Shown in pieces: positions 1-4,633 of a stretch of DNA of 5,943 nt. The position numbers and the translations under genes were made by a program. This DNA is from CG1-02-33-12 sp964403775 (GTDB lineage Archaea > Nanobdellota > Nanobdellia > Woesearchaeales > CG1-02-33-12): positions 1 through 5,943 of the forward strand of contig CAYOHL010000050.1 in NCBI GenBank assembly GCA_964403775.1, in the 5' to 3' direction. Every line of letters begins with the position of its first letter. Positions within the stretch are counted from its first letter, which is position 1. The notes beneath the pieces are model-generated. The model searched no databases. It was not told where the DNA came from and was given only the letters and a program-made list of their open reading frames with translations.

Positions 1-18
1 GATTAGTATACTAAAAAT

Positions 19-681
19 ATGGCAGAAATTCTTACTCCGGATAGAATAGAAACAGGAAAAACAATAGATTCCTATGTGAATAGCATAATAGAACCTGACG
101 AGTTTAGGGCGTTTAATAAATTAGGTGAAATATTAAACTATAAAACAAAAGATGGAAAAAACCCACTACATGAACACTCATTTGTCTTTTTGTTTATCGA
201 AAGAGCATTATTTAAATATTATACTTCCAAGAAGAAAGGAGAAAAAGATAAACTCAATATAAGAAATCCTAGAACAGACATATGTGGGAAGATGACTCCT
301 CCTATCAATATTTATAATAATTTTATACGGATTGATATGCTTTATAGAGCAGTAAATCACGAAGGTATTTTTGTTTTAGATAGAACTTCAGGAAATATAA
401 CAAACAATGGACTTATTATTCCAATTGATTTTGAGGATTTATATATAAAATTTGGTGTTAATGATGATATTAAACTTATTGAAAAAACAGGTTATCCCAT
501 AAGCAATACCCCTGAGATTGGAACCAAGTCAAAAGCAATGCTTTATTTTTCTATATACCACCCAGAAGTTTCTTTTATGAAATTTGATGGTGATTGTTAT
601 ATCATAAAAAAGGGGAAAGTAGCATACCTGCATAAGGAAAATGATTTTAAAAACTCAGGTTTAAGTCCCCTCTTGCCATGA
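19..681 (+). CDS. Hypothetical protein with a diverged diadenylate cyclase-like (DAC/DisA_N) domain
   Basis: A 220-residue cytosolic protein with no signal peptide or membrane segment. I did not recognise it from overall identity. The order of motifs in it resembles DAC domains (DisA_N, PF02457), which condense two ATP into c-di-AMP; archaeal DacZ is the known archaeal member. A hydrophobic strand ending in ER lies near residues 53-62 (FVFLFIER). Residues 115-134 (EGIFVLD, a Gly turn, then GLIIPID) sit where DAC enzymes have DGAVII and a Leu-Pro strand. GTKSKA at 168-173 sits where they have GTRHRA, followed by a strand and a KKGKV turn (197-201) like the usual NGKL. Both signature motifs are altered (DGA to EGI, RHR to KSK), so activity may be lost or changed. 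The first 50 residues match nothing I know. The ATG is 18 bases from the window edge, so its promoter is not visible. Its last 21 bases overlap ahcY tail to tail. The gene is probably real; the DAC assignment is inference. Confidence 0.6.
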   Translation: MAEILTPDRIETGKTIDSYVNSIIEPDEFRAFNKLGEILNYKTKDGKNPLHEHSFVFLFIERALFKYYTSKKKGEKDKLNIRNPRTDICGKMTPPINIYNNFIRIDMLYRAVNHEGIFVLDRTSGNITNNGLIIPIDFEDLYIKFGVNDDIKLIEKTGYPISNTPEIGTKSKAMLYFSIYHPEVSFMKFDGDCYIIKKGKVAYLHKENDFKNSGLSPLLP

Positions 682-1920
682 TTCAAGATATTTCTTCTGC
701 TCTTCACTAAGTTGGTCAATCTTTATGTTCATGGCCTCTAACTGTAGCCATGATATTTTTTCATCAATCTCCTCTGGCAGGGTTATAACTTTTATAGGAA
801 GCTTTCCCTTATTTTTTGTCAAGTATTCAACTGCCAATGACTGGCCGCAGAAAGACAAGCTCATAACAGTTGATGGGTGGCCCTCTGCAGCTGCAAGATT
901 AACAAGCCTGCCTTCTGCTGCAACATAAATCCTTTTTTTGTTAAGCGTATATTCATCAAGGAATGGCCTTACCCTCCTGCTTTTTGCTGCTTTTTTTAAT
1001 GACTTTAAGTCAATCTCAACATCAAAGTGGCCTGAGTTTGCAACTATTGCGCCGTCTTTCATAAGCTTCATGTGTTCTAGTGTTATAACATTTATATCTC
1101 CAGTTAAAGTAACAAACAAGTCCCCCAATGGAGCTGCCTCTTGCATTGGCATTACACTATGGCCGTCAAATAATGCCTGCATTGCCCTGAATGGATCAAC
1201 CTCTGTTAATATTACCTTTGCCCCAAGCCCTTTGGCTCTTAGGGCAAATCCTTTTCCGCAGTCACCATAGCCGGCTATTACAACGGTTTTTCCTGCAATC
1301 AAGATGTTTGAGGCTCTTAGTATGCCATCAATAGTGCTCTGGCCAGTTCCATAATAATTGTCTATAAGGTGCTTTGTTTTATTGTCATTCACAGCAATTA
1401 TCGGGTATTTTAATGCATTGTCTTTCTCCATTGCCCTTAATCTGATGACTCCTGTTGTGGTTTCCTCGCAGCCACCGATTATGTTTGGAATCAGTTCTTT
1501 GTGGTTTTTGTGTATCTCGCTGACTAAATCACAGCCATCATCTATTGTTATGTTTGGCTTAAACTCAATTACTTTTTTTATGAATTTATAATAGTCATTT
1601 GTTGTTTCGCCTTTATAGCCATAAACTTTAAATCCTTGTTTTGCAAGAGTAGCTGCAACATCATCCTGGGTGCTTAATGGATTGCAGGAGCAAATAGCAA
1701 CATCAGCACCGCCTGCTTTTAAGGTTTTGACTAAAGCAGCTGTTTCCTTTGTAAGATGAAGTGCCATTCCAATTCTTACACCCTTTAACGGCTTTTCCCT
1801 GCTGAACCTTTGCCTAACTTTCATAAGGGCTTTCATCTCTCTTTCAGCATACTCAATATTCATTTCACCTTGGCTAGCTAATTTGATGTCCTTTACGCAA
1901 TAATTATCAGATTCATCCAT
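661..1920 (-). CDS. ahcY: S-adenosylhomocysteine hydrolase (adenosylhomocysteinase)
   Basis: Cytosolic NAD-dependent enzyme that reversibly splits S-adenosylhomocysteine into adenosine and homocysteine, relieving product inhibition of methyltransferases. With the start chosen here it has 419 residues, normal for archaea, and appears complete. Numbered from that start: HLTKET at 55-60; DDG at 127-129; EETTTG at 152-157; the substrate-site Lys183 and Asp187-Asn188 in a KxxxDN arrangement; the NAD-binding GYGDCGKG at 217-224; and HPSTVM near 348-353. The YGTGQS after the DN pair replaces the YGCRES of animal enzymes, and the protein ends without the C-terminal extension of the animal and bacterial forms. 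A GTG three codons upstream is also in frame, but it lies inside GGTGG, which is well placed as a Shine-Dalgarno five bases before the ATG at 1920, so I prefer the ATG. It follows rps17e by 65 bases, either cotranscribed or from its own ATTAAATA box (1961-1969). Confidence 0.96.
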   Translation of the reverse strand: MDESDNYCVKDIKLASQGEMNIEYAEREMKALMKVRQRFSREKPLKGVRIGMALHLTKETAALVKTLKAGGADVAICSCNPLSTQDDVAATLAKQGFKVYGYKGETTNDYYKFIKKVIEFKPNITIDDGCDLVSEIHKNHKELIPNIIGGCEETTTGVIRLRAMEKDNALKYPIIAVNDNKTKHLIDNYYGTGQSTIDGILRASNILIAGKTVVIAGYGDCGKGFALRAKGLGAKVILTEVDPFRAMQALFDGHSVMPMQEAAPLGDLFVTLTGDINVITLEHMKLMKDGAIVANSGHFDVEIDLKSLKKAAKSRRVRPFLDEYTLNKKRIYVAAEGRLVNLAAAEGHPSTVMSLSFCGQSLAVEYLTKNKGKLPIKVITLPEEIDEKISWLQLEAMNIKIDQLSEEQKKYLESWQEGT

Positions 1921-1960
1921 TTGGACCACCTTTTTAATATAAGGGGATTTGCAGAAGTCC

Positions 1961-1969
1961 TATTTAATG
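1961..1969 (-). promoter_or_regulatory. Possible TATA box for ahcY
   Basis: The minus strand reads CATTAAATA here, about 45 bases before the ahcY ATG. Transcription starting about 26 bases downstream would give a leader of roughly 19 bases that contains the GGTGG Shine-Dalgarno. A second AT-rich stretch (TTATATTAAAAA, about 1931-1942) lies too close to the ATG to leave that Shine-Dalgarno in the transcript. Read-through from rps17e is an equally good explanation for expression. Confidence 0.3.
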
Positions 1970-1985
1970 TTTTCCCTATTTGCAA

Positions 1986-2189
1986 TTAAAGAATCATATC
2001 ATCAGAGGGTTTTTTCTTGAGCCTTGTTATATAGCCAGCGATTATATTCTTGAGTTTTTTTGACTCTGCAATTACCAGTTTGTCAACTATTTCCCTGTTC
2101 TTTTCAAAGCTGTCAGTGAACTTATCTCTGTGAAGTTCCATGAGTTTGTTTGTTATTCTTTTTATCTGCACTGTTTTTATTCTGCCCAT
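1986..2189 (-). CDS. rps17e: Small-subunit ribosomal protein eS17
   Basis: A 67-residue basic protein of the archaeal/eukaryotic S17e family, a component of the small ribosomal subunit with no bacterial counterpart. It matches the family along its length: the opening MGRIKTVQIKRITNKL, then a DKFTDSFEKNREIV segment (about residues 22-35), and the hallmark IAGYITRLKKK at 49-59, which corresponds to the NRIAGYITRL of other archaea. Length is normal for archaea, which lack the long eukaryotic C-terminus. The ATG at 2189 is preceded by GTGAT six bases upstream, a fair match to the archaeal Shine-Dalgarno GGTGATC. That site lies within the coding sequence of the preceding small protein, so translation may be coupled. 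Immediately before the ATG this frame holds three consecutive stops (TAG, TGA, TAA), which fixes the start. Confidence 0.93.
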   Translation of the reverse strand: MGRIKTVQIKRITNKLMELHRDKFTDSFEKNREIVDKLVIAESKKLKNIIAGYITRLKKKPSDDMIL

Positions 2190-2406
2190 TTTTTATCACT
2201 ACTGTGAATTTTTTGTTGTTTTTGGCTGGCTTTAGAAAGTATTGCTCTGGGCCGAGGTTGTGCTCTGCTGCCCATTTGTTTGCAGTTTCTTCTGTAGCAA
2301 AGGTCTTTGGCCTGCTCCTTCTTGTTCCGGGATGAAAATGCAGGTAATGCCTTAAGTGTGTGCTTAATCCCAGCCTTCTTTTTATTCTTGTGTGTATCTT
2401 TGCCAT
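2122..2406 (-). CDS. Small basic conserved-looking protein, possibly ribosome-associated
   Basis: A 94-residue, strongly basic protein that I cannot assign to a named family. Residues 1-31 are rich in Arg, His and Lys (it opens MAKIHTRIKRRLGLSTH), suggesting RNA binding. Residues 32-50 (RPKTFATEETANKWAAEHN) look like a short helix, followed by a strand ending KKFTVV at 65-70. It has a strong Shine-Dalgarno, GGTGGT, six bases before the ATG and is directly upstream of rps17e, so a role at the ribosome is a reasonable inference. Similar small RPKTF-containing proteins seem familiar to me from DPANN genomes, but I cannot name a family. The last 24 residues (71-94, rich in Asn, Lys and Gln) look unlike the rest, and 68 bases of this frame overlap rps17e. 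They may result from a lost stop or an indel near 2193-2201. The natural end may therefore be around residue 70. Confidence 0.75.
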   Translation of the reverse strand: MAKIHTRIKRRLGLSTHLRHYLHFHPGTRRSRPKTFATEETANKWAAEHNLGPEQYFLKPAKNNKKFTVVIKNGQNKNSADKKNNKQTHGTSQR

Positions 2407-2411
2407 TTTTT

Positions 2412-2417
2412 ACCACC
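2412..2417 (-). promoter_or_regulatory. Shine-Dalgarno of the small basic protein gene
   Basis: GGTGGT on the minus strand, separated by a short A-run from the ATG at 2406. It matches the archaeal anti-Shine-Dalgarno well and fixes the start of the 94-residue gene. Nearly the same block (GGGGGT, A-run, ATG) precedes the 29-residue mini-ORF at 2642. Confidence 0.7.
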
Positions 2418-2440
2418 AAAATTAAGAATAATCAACTCCT

Positions 2441-2452
2441 ATAAAAATTTAT
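2441..2452 (-). promoter_or_regulatory. Likely TATA box of the small basic protein / rps17e unit
   Basis: The minus strand reads ATAAATTTTTAT, centred about 40 bases before the ATG at 2406. Initiation about 26 bases downstream (near 2420) would give a leader of about 14 bases that just includes the GGTGGT Shine-Dalgarno. The preceding inverted repeat (2453-2479) could end the upstream transcript, so this box may start the ribosomal unit independently. Confidence 0.45.
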
Positions 2453-2479
2453 GTGGCTTAGAGAGATATCCTAAGCCAC
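2453..2479 (-). terminator. Perfect 9-bp inverted repeat, possible terminator hairpin
   Basis: GTGGCTTAG and CTAAGCCAC are exact inverted copies separated by 9 bases. Read on the minus strand, it lies just after the 10-residue mini-ORF (stop at 2488-2490) and is followed by an AT-rich stretch containing five consecutive T. It could end transcripts from the mini-ORF region, or be an operator next to the TATA-like box at 2441-2452. The repeat is certain; its role is inferred. Confidence 0.4.
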
Positions 2480-2487
2480 CTTAATAG

Positions 2488-2520
2488 TTATTTTTTCTTT
2501 TCTTTTGCCTTTTTAGCCAT
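2488..2520 (-). CDS. Candidate 10-residue lysine-rich microprotein
   Basis: A minus-strand frame encoding MAKKAKEKKK followed by TAA. It is too short for any family assignment. The case for translation is an AGGGGGTT block about six bases before the ATG, resembling the ribosome binding sites of the neighbouring small genes. It lies 32 bases downstream of the 29-residue acidic mini-ORF and ends just before the inverted repeat at 2453-2479. It could be a real peptide, a leader peptide, or chance in a purine-rich strand. Confidence 0.3.
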   Translation of the reverse strand: MAKKAKEKKK

Positions 2521-2552
2521 TTTCTAACCCCCTAGATAAGCTACCTTTGTCT

Positions 2553-2642
2553 TTAATAATCCTCCTTTTCTTCCTCATTCTCTGTTTCTTCATATTCTTC
2601 CTGTTCTTCTTCAACCTCTTCCTTCTTTTGCTTTTTTCTCAT
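2553..2642 (-). CDS. Candidate 29-residue charged microprotein
   Basis: A minus-strand frame with ATG at 2642 and TAA at 2553-2555. The first seven residues are basic (MRKKQKK). The remaining 22 are mostly Glu with a few Lys, Tyr, Asn and Asp, ending EKEDY. It has no hydrophobic core, so it should be disordered. It is preceded by GGGGGT and an A-run six bases before the ATG, almost the same as the GGTGGT and A-run before the 94-residue gene downstream, which supports translation. It belongs to no family I recognise. Low-complexity purine-rich DNA can give such frames by chance, so the assignment is tentative. Confidence 0.4.
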   Translation of the reverse strand: MRKKQKKEEVEEEQEEYEETENEEEKEDY

Positions 2643-2861
2643 TTTTTACCCCCTTATTTGTTTTGGTATTTTTCTGCTAAAGTATTTTCTTTTTGTTTTT
2701 TAAAGCTCCCTGCCTCTTGCTTTTAATCACTCCTAACTCTTGTATCTTTGTCTCTGTTTTTCCCTGCCATTAAAACCATTTTCCTGACGGTTTTTGCCTG
2801 AGTAGTAGGAATAGGTAAATAAACCTTAGGTAGAACAAATCAACTTTTTTGAATAAAACCG
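2643..2861. other. Gene-poor stretch between the Lrp gene and the mini-ORFs
   Basis: No conventional gene is seen. On the minus strand there are two further very short frames: ATG at 2779 to TAA at 2723 (18 residues, containing MAGKNRDKDTRVRSD) and GTG at 2730 to TAG at 2677 (17 residues, Lys-rich). They overlap by eight bases and could equally be the remains of one frame. A minus-strand TTTATTTACC-like segment near 2813-2822 is a weak TATA candidate. An AAAACC...GGTTTT pairing can form around 2774-2795. Nothing here is well supported. Confidence 0.3.
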
Positions 2862-3443
2862 TTAAATTTTTTTATCTGCCTTATCATTAATCTTCTTCAG
2901 AAAAAACTCGCTTATTGGGAACTCTTTTTTGTCAAGAATCTCATAGAGCAATCCAAGGGTGCTTTGTGTTATTATCTTATCAACAGAAAAGGGGTATATA
3001 TTTTGTATTTCTATTTCTCTTGCAAAGCTTGTCTGTATTCCTGTCAGGTATTTATCCATCTGTTCAAGATCCCTGAAAGCCATAAGGATTATATGTGTGA
3101 CGTTTGATTCAGGAACCCTATAGGCATTGATAACATAAGGAATCTTCTTGATCCTTTCTGATATCTCCTCATCAGTATAGTGGCCCCATACCTCAGGTGT
3201 AAGCTTTATTATAAGCATTGCCATAATATTAATGCCTATTTTTTTAAGGTTGATAATCGGGCTGTAGCCCTTGATTATTCCTGATTTTTCAAGCTTGTTC
3301 CTTATTTTGAAAACAGCCTGCGGGGAAATGCCTATTTTCTTGGCTATTTCAGTGTCAGGTATCTTTGCCTGGAGAATGATAATCTTAAGAACCTCTTGGT
3401 CATTCCTTGTAAGCTTTGGCAAATCAGGGTTTGGTTTTTTCAT
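2862..3443 (-). CDS. Lrp/AsnC family transcriptional regulator
   Basis: A cytosolic DNA-binding regulator of 193 residues from the ATG at 3443. Residues 10-58 form the Lrp-type winged helix-turn-helix: LTRNDQEVLKIIILQ, then DTEIAKKIGISPQAVFKIRNK, then LEKSGIIKGYSP. Residues about 73-153 fit the ligand/oligomerisation (RAM-type) domain, with alternating strands such as NIMAMLIIKL and NVTHIILMAF. About 40 further residues (154-193) extend beyond the usual 150-residue family length. The frame stays open upstream to an ATG at 3509, but those 22 residues would overlap the zinc-ribbon gene and precede the domain. The ATG at 3443 has a TTTAAAAAT-type box about 26 bases upstream and no Shine-Dalgarno, which fits a leaderless start. 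It follows the zinc-ribbon gene by 38 bases. The effector and targets cannot be read from the sequence; autoregulation is common in the family. Confidence 0.88.
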   Translation of the reverse strand: MKKPNPDLPKLTRNDQEVLKIIILQAKIPDTEIAKKIGISPQAVFKIRNKLEKSGIIKGYSPIINLKKIGINIMAMLIIKLTPEVWGHYTDEEISERIKKIPYVINAYRVPESNVTHIILMAFRDLEQMDKYLTGIQTSFAREIEIQNIYPFSVDKIITQSTLGLLYEILDKKEFPISEFFLKKINDKADKKI

Positions 3444-3465
3444 AACAGCCGAGAAAGAAAACCTC

Positions 3466-3474
3466 TTTAAAAAT
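3466..3474 (-). promoter_or_regulatory. Possible TATA box of the Lrp/AsnC gene
   Basis: The minus strand reads ATTTTTAAA, centred about 26 bases before the ATG at 3443, the distance expected for a leaderless archaeal transcript. It lies immediately downstream of the zinc-ribbon gene's stop codon, so the regulator could be expressed alone as well as by read-through. Confidence 0.4.
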
Positions 3475-3481
3475 CTTTCTT

Positions 3482-3616
3482 TTAGAGGGGCATTCCGCAG
3501 TATGGACATATAACAGAAAAACCCCTTACAACAACATTATTATTTATTTTCCTTCCGCAATGAGGGCATATAAAATCTTTTGAATTCTCAGATTCATCTG
3601 ATTTATTATCTTCCAT
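3482..3616 (-). CDS. Double-CPxC zinc-ribbon microprotein (44 residues)
   Basis: A small cytosolic protein of the CPxCG type. The first 14 residues are polar and acidic (MEDNKSDESENSKD). Then come CPHCG (Cys17, Cys20) and CPYCG (Cys37, Cys40), 16 residues apart, forming a complete four-cysteine zinc site, and the protein ends GMPL. Such archaeal microproteins are thought to bind zinc and often act through protein or nucleic-acid contacts, but no specific role can be assigned. The ATG at 3616 has an AT-rich ATTAAATAAATAAATAAAT stretch centred about 25 bases upstream and no Shine-Dalgarno, so it is probably leaderless. It ends 38 bases before the preferred start of the Lrp gene on the same strand, suggesting a two-gene unit. 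It is easy to miss because of its size, and because a longer Lrp start would overlap its 3' end. Confidence 0.75.
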   Translation of the reverse strand: MEDNKSDESENSKDFICPHCGRKINNNVVVRGFSVICPYCGMPL

Positions 3617-3630
3617 GTTGTAGAAGGATT

Positions 3631-3650
3631 ATTAAATAAATAAATAAATC
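3631..3650 (-). promoter_or_regulatory. Likely TATA region of the zinc-ribbon / Lrp unit
   Basis: Four-base (AAAT/ATTT) repeats make an AT-only run centred about 25 bases before the zinc-ribbon ATG at 3616. This placement predicts a leaderless transcript. The register of TBP binding within the repeat cannot be decided by eye. Confidence 0.45.
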
Positions 3651-3664
3651 TTTGGCAGTAGAAA

Positions 3665-3706
3665 TTAACTATCTTTAACTATTAAGTAGGTTAATTAAAC
3701 TAGTTT
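3665..3706. repeat. Tandem TTAACTAT repeats and palindromes upstream of the zinc-ribbon/Lrp promoter
   Basis: TTAACTAT occurs at 3665-3672 and again at 3675-3682, exactly 10 bases apart (one helical turn). Two palindromes follow: TTAATTAA (3691-3698) and AAACTAGTTT (3697-3706). The cluster lies upstream of the TATA-like run of the zinc-ribbon gene and within the divergent promoter region. It may be an operator, possibly for the neighbouring Lrp protein. The repeats are visible; the function is a guess, since AT-rich spacers often hold such patterns. Confidence 0.3.
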
Positions 3707-3751
3707 CAGTCCTTAAAGATTGCATATGTTGTTTGAAATCTGACCCTGGCC

Positions 3752-3767
3752 TTGTTAATAGTAACAA
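3752..3767. promoter_or_regulatory. Inverted repeat next to the DUF429 promoter, candidate operator
   Basis: TTGTTA and TAACAA are exact inverted copies separated by four bases. The right arm runs into the TATA-like CAATTAAAAAG (3765-3775) of the DUF429 gene, where a bound repressor would block TBP/TFB. The dyad is visible; the regulator is unknown. Confidence 0.35.
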
Positions 3768-3775
3768 TTAAAAAG
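3765..3775 (+). promoter_or_regulatory. Likely TATA box of the DUF429 gene
   Basis: CAATTAAAAAG is centred about 27 bases before the ATG at 3797. No Shine-Dalgarno precedes that ATG, so a leaderless transcript is likely. Confidence 0.4.
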
Positions 3776-3796
3776 AGAGACTATAATTTTATTGTT

Positions 3797-4606
3797 ATGG
3801 TTATGTTTTTTGTGGGGATTGACCTAGCATGGTCTGAAAAAAATGGAACAGGCATAGCAATCCTAAGGGGAAATAAAAATAAGGCAGATTTTTGCTATGG
3901 TGATATAGTATCCTCAGATAAAGATATTTTAGATTATATCAAAAAAATAGTCAAAAACCAAAACGCGTTTATAGCAATAGATGCTCCCCTGATAGTGCCA
4001 AATGAAGAGGGAAGAAGAGAAGCAGAAAAACTGGTTGGAATCTTATTCAAAAAATATGATGCAGGGGCTCATCCATCAAATAGAAAAAGATTAAGCCAGT
4101 GGAGTGGAAAAATCAGGGGAGAGGAAATAAGCAGGCTATTGGAGAAAAATAAATTTGAACACAGTCCATATATAGAGAGGTTTGAAACAAAAAGAAAATT
4201 CTTTGAGGTTTTTCCGCATCCATCAATGGTTGTTTTATTTAAGCTAAACAAAATACTAAGGTATAAAGCCAAGCCCAGAAGGGATTATGAATTTAGGTGG
4301 AGAGAATTCAGAAAATATCAATCTTGTCTAAAGAATCTTGAACATGCTAAACCATCATTGGTTTTGCCAAAGGAAATTTTAGAGAAAGATGTTAAAAAGC
4401 TAAAAGCACAGGCATTAAAAAATTATGAGGATTTGGTTGATGCAATATTCTGTGCATACATAGCATATTACTATTGGAATAATCCAGATAAATGTGCTGT
4501 TTTAGGAGATATGAAAAAAGGCTATATACTAACTCCTGTTTTTGATTTCATGCAAAAACAACTAAGAGATATTAGCTCTCAGAAGACATTAATAGGATTT
4601 AAATAA
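3797..4606 (+). CDS. DUF429 family protein, predicted RNase H-fold nuclease
   Basis: A 269-residue soluble protein of the DUF429 family (PF04250/COG2410), predicted to have an RNase H-like fold and nuclease activity; the natural substrate is not established. Numbered from the ATG at 3797: the first strand holds FVGIDLAW with Asp9 and a TGIA turn; IAIDAPL holds Asp62; a GRREAEK helix and the family's GAHPSN motif (90-95) follow. FEVFPHPS contains Glu137 and His141, and EDLVDAIFCAYIAYY contains Asp212 and Asp215. This acidic set is what a two-metal RNase H-type site needs. The frame stays open to a TTG at 3752, but those 15 codons would lie upstream of the first strand and over the promoter. 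ATG 3797 sits the right distance from a TATA-like box; ATG 3803 is an alternative. It converges on the PLD gene and is probably monocistronic. Confidence 0.85.
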   Translation: MVMFFVGIDLAWSEKNGTGIAILRGNKNKADFCYGDIVSSDKDILDYIKKIVKNQNAFIAIDAPLIVPNEEGRREAEKLVGILFKKYDAGAHPSNRKRLSQWSGKIRGEEISRLLEKNKFEHSPYIERFETKRKFFEVFPHPSMVVLFKLNKILRYKAKPRRDYEFRWREFRKYQSCLKNLEHAKPSLVLPKEILEKDVKKLKAQALKNYEDLVDAIFCAYIAYYYWNNPDKCAVLGDMKKGYILTPVFDFMQKQLRDISSQKTLIGFK

Positions 4607-4612
4607 ATCTTG

Positions 4613-4619
4613 TTTTTTT
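4613..4619 (+). terminator. T-tract downstream of the DUF429 gene
   Basis: Seven consecutive T begin seven bases after the DUF429 stop codon. Archaeal RNA polymerase can terminate at U-rich runs without a hairpin, so this is a plausible terminator between the two convergent genes. Confidence 0.45.
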
Positions 4620-4633
4620 ATCTTTCGGGTTGA

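Noticed and set aside
725..1591. Plus-strand open frames of 67, 110 and 77 residues (725-928, 938-1270, 1358-1591)
   Set aside because: They lie wholly antisense to ahcY, whose motifs and length are intact, and their translations show no coherent domain.
2150..2335. Plus-strand hydrophobic frame of 61 residues
   Set aside because: It is antisense to the small basic protein and rps17e; its hydrophobicity is the mirror of Lys-rich codons on the other strand.
2177..2419. Minus-strand frame of 80 residues overlapping the small basic protein
   Set aside because: It is a shifted frame over the 94-residue gene, lacks that gene's Shine-Dalgarno-ATG arrangement, and its translation looks random.
2643..2861. 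Possible structured RNA in the gene-poor stretch
   Set aside because: Apart from one weak AAAACC/GGTTTT pairing I found no tRNA-like cloverleaf, C/D or H/ACA box set, or consistent stem.
3444..3509. Longer Lrp start at the ATG at 3509
   Set aside because: The 22 extra residues precede the domain, overlap the zinc-ribbon gene by 28 bases, and the later ATG has a well-placed TATA-like box.
3271..3513. Plus-strand frame of 80 residues
   Set aside because: It is antisense to the helix-turn-helix region of the Lrp gene and the zinc-ribbon 3' end.
3752..3796. TTG start for the DUF429 protein
   Set aside because: The 15 extra codons cover the inverted repeat and TATA-like box, and the family fold begins after the ATG at 3797.
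4069..4272. Minus-strand frame of 67 residues
   Set aside because: It is antisense to the DUF429 gene and has no recognisable features.
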